Shown: one piece after another, positions 30,994 through 32,463 of the stretch | Position numbering within the stretch: the stretch's first letter is position 1 | Layout of the letters: each line of letters opens with the position of its first letter | Source: Bacteroidales bacterium | GTDB taxonomy: Bacteria; Bacteroidota; Bacteroidia; Bacteroidales; UBA932 | Length of the DNA stretch: 32,463 bases | Reading direction: 5' to 3' | Assembly: GCA_017439305.1 (NCBI GenBank) | Contig: JAFSJK010000013.1 | Span: 1 to 32,463, forward strand | Position numbers and translations under genes: made by a program | The notes under the pieces: generated by a model | Databases searched by the model: none | The model's input: the letters and a program-made list of their open reading frames with translations, nothing else | What the model was told of the DNA's origin: nothing

Positions 30994-31920
30994 ATGCAAA
31001 TCCTGGCACTGATCCTGGCCATGGCTCTTCCGCATCTGACGCCATCTTACCAAGTCACCGTTGAAAAGGACGTCCCTTATGCTACGGCGATGGGATATTA
31101 TACCCACGCCCCGGTGGGCGACAAGGGGTCGACATTCAAGTTGCTGTTTCACAGCGGCATACCGAAACCCGTCACCCTGGAAATGGACATTTACCGCCCT
31201 TCCGACGACACGAATACGCCCAGGCCGCTTCTTTTGATGATGCATGGCGGCTCTTTCTTCATCGGCCATAAGAGCGAACCGGGCCAGGCCGGATGGTGCG
31301 AGTATTTCGCATCCCTCGGATATGTGGCGGTTTCCATCAACTACCGGCTCGGATTCCATCCCACGAAAAAGGAGATCCGGCAGGCGGAATACCGGGCCCT
31401 GGAGGATGCCGACGCCGCCTTGGAATACCTTTTCGGCCGGGAGGACCTTCTTATCGACAAGGACCGTGTTTTCATTGCAGGGACGAGCGCCGGTGCGATG
31501 ACCGCCCTGAATCTGGCCTTCCGGCTCTATGGTTCCCAGCCGATGAAAGAGGTGCAGCCCCGGCTCGGGCGGGAGGACTTCCGCATCCGCGCCATCGCGA
31601 ATCTCTGGGGCTCCGTCCACGACCTCTCTGTCCTGGAGAATGCTTCCGTGCCCATCCTCTCCTTCCAGTCCGTCAACGATCCCGTGATGCCCTATGACTT
31701 CGGTTATCCGCTCGGTTTTGCCGGCAGGCTGCTTTCGGATCCGATGTACGGAACGCATGCCGTCTACGAGAAAGCGCTGGAACTTGGCCTGCGGGCGGAA
31801 CACCATCCCTGCCCCGAGGCCCGGCACCGCCTCCACCTGGATGATGCCATGGCCTACACGGAGCGGTTTTATGAAATTCGCGACGCGATGGTGAAATTCT
31901 TCGCTGCGGAAATGGAATAA
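30994..31920 (+). CDS. Alpha/beta-hydrolase esterase (carboxylesterase/BD-FAE-like)
   Basis: The 308-aa product begins with a hydrophobic segment (MQILALILAMALPHLTPS) that may be a short signal peptide. The esterase features are in order: oxyanion-hole HGGSF (84-88), nucleophile elbow GTSAG (163-167, Ser165), candidate acid D229 in SVNDPV and candidate His 278 or 281 near the C-terminus. Members hydrolyse short acyl or feruloyl/acetyl esters on sugars; the substrate here is unknown. It is translated together with the FMN oxidoreductase (2-nt gap). Confidence 0.85.
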   Translation: MQILALILAMALPHLTPSYQVTVEKDVPYATAMGYYTHAPVGDKGSTFKLLFHSGIPKPVTLEMDIYRPSDDTNTPRPLLLMMHGGSFFIGHKSEPGQAGWCEYFASLGYVAVSINYRLGFHPTKKEIRQAEYRALEDADAALEYLFGREDLLIDKDRVFIAGTSAGAMTALNLAFRLYGSQPMKEVQPRLGREDFRIRAIANLWGSVHDLSVLENASVPILSFQSVNDPVMPYDFGYPLGFAGRLLSDPMYGTHAVYEKALELGLRAEHHPCPEARHRLHLDDAMAYTERFYEIRDAMVKFFAAEME

Positions 31921-31925
31921 TTTCT

Positions 31926-31933
31926 TATATTTG
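31926..31933 (+). promoter_or_regulatory. -7 box of the carboxyltransferase gene
   Basis: TATATTTG matches TAnnTTTG and lies 24 nt before the ATG at 31958, directly after the esterase stop. The -33 position inside the esterase gene shows no clear TTG. Confidence 0.5.
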
Positions 31934-31957
31934 TGAATTATTGACAAACACACTGAT

Positions 31958-32463
31958 ATGGCAAAACGTGAAATCAAGTTCTCCCTGGTGTACAGGGACA
32001 TGTGGCAGAGTTCCGGCAGGTATCAACCGCGTGTGGATCAGTTGGTTCGGGTAGCCCCGGCCATCGTGGACATGGGCTGCTTCGACCGCGTGGAAACCAA
32101 CGGCGGCGCCTTCGAGCAGGTGAATCTGCTCTATGGCGAGAATCCGAATGTCTCCGTCCGCCAATGGACGGCCCCGCTCCGCAAGGCGGGCATCCAGACC
32201 CATATGCTGGAACGCGGCCTCAACGCCATCCGCATGTATCCTGTTCCTGCGGACGTCCGCGAGCTGATGTTCAAGGTGAAGAAGGCGCAGGGCACCGACA
32301 TCGCCCGTTCCTTCTGCGGCCTGAACGACCACCGTAACCTCAAGCTCTCCGTCGAATATGCCAAGAAAGCCGGCATGATTTCGCAGGCTGCCCTGTCCAT
32401 CACCCACTCCCCCGTCCACACGGTGGAATACTATCTGGGCGTCGTGGAGAAGCTGGTCGAGTA
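31958..32463 (+). CDS. Biotin-dependent carboxyltransferase subunit (oxaloacetate decarboxylase alpha/pyruvate carboxylase subunit B type), 5' part
   Basis: The 168 codons present encode MAKREIKFSLVYRDMWQSSG (metal- and substrate-binding RD at 13-14), DMGCFDRVETNGGAFEQVNLLYGENP, HMLERGLNAIRMYPVPADV and MISQAALSITHSPVHTVEYY, the N-terminal TIM barrel of carboxyltransferase enzymes. These move CO2 between biotin and pyruvate/oxaloacetate. Which complex it belongs to (decarboxylase sodium pump, pyruvate carboxylase or methylmalonyl transcarboxylase) depends on genes beyond the window. The reading frame is open to the last base. Confidence 0.88.
   Translation, partial: MAKREIKFSLVYRDMWQSSGRYQPRVDQLVRVAPAIVDMGCFDRVETNGGAFEQVNLLYGENPNVSVRQWTAPLRKAGIQTHMLERGLNAIRMYPVPADVRELMFKVKKAQGTDIARSFCGLNDHRNLKLSVEYAKKAGMISQAALSITHSPVHTVEYYLGVVEKLVE

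Overview
The window looks like a chromosomal segment of a high-GC member of the Bacteroidota, most likely an uncultured gut- or rumen-type Bacteroidales. The reasons are: repeated Bacteroidota promoter elements (TAnnTTTG -7 box, often with a TTG/TTTG element about 20 nt upstream) in front of many genes; weak or absent Shine-Dalgarno sequences with several -7 boxes lying only 5-8 nt before the start codon; and phylum-typical families such as a DUF4837 lipoprotein, an Rpb6-like omega subunit, a LysM-PBP1 fusion and a NigD-like lipoprotein. The genus cannot be fixed from the sequence alone. I see no insertion sequence, prophage, integron, CRISPR array or rRNA operon; nearly all of it is compact core-genome DNA.

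Left part (1-8080): the start of rpsT and tRNA-Glu on the minus strand, then a minus-strand envelope/isoprenoid cluster read leftwards (M23-like membrane protein, dxr, rseP, DUF4837 lipoprotein). Divergent from it is a plus-strand cluster: yqgF (ruvX), def, a phosphohexomutase and a secreted M23 peptidase with LysM. A 23-bp inverted repeat closes this block at 8021-8080.

Middle-left part (8125-15063, minus strand): an apparent four-gene operon encoding a peptidase M49-like lipoprotein whose three expected zinc ligands are all replaced, an SLC13/DASS sodium-coupled carboxylate transporter, an OprO/OprP-type porin and a DcaP-like porin. This resembles a complete outer-to-inner-membrane uptake route for organic anions and is the most interesting system in the window. 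Upstream of it is gdhA with its own strong terminator and a palindrome in its leader.

Middle-right part (15242-22066): an unrecognised 177-aa protein, then a leftward cluster nadK-uppS-bamA-skp. Divergent from nadK are pdxJ and a second Skp-like lipoprotein. The latter starts a long rightward run (GT4 glycosyltransferase, LysM-PBP1 protein, trxB, bamD, rpoZ-like, recN), so outer-membrane assembly genes (bamA, bamD, two Skp-like proteins) lie on both sides of the pdxJ/nadK divergence.

Right part (29023-32463): a cysteine-free Fur-family regulator overlapping a NigD-like lipoprotein gene, tRNA-His, an NAD(P)H:FMN oxidoreductase and an alpha/beta esterase in tight tandem, and finally the 5' part of a biotin-dependent carboxyltransferase gene cut by the window end. 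No gene-free stretch exceeds about 300 bases; the longest are 15064-15241 (two divergent promoters) and 30162-30412 (tRNA-His with its promoter and terminator).
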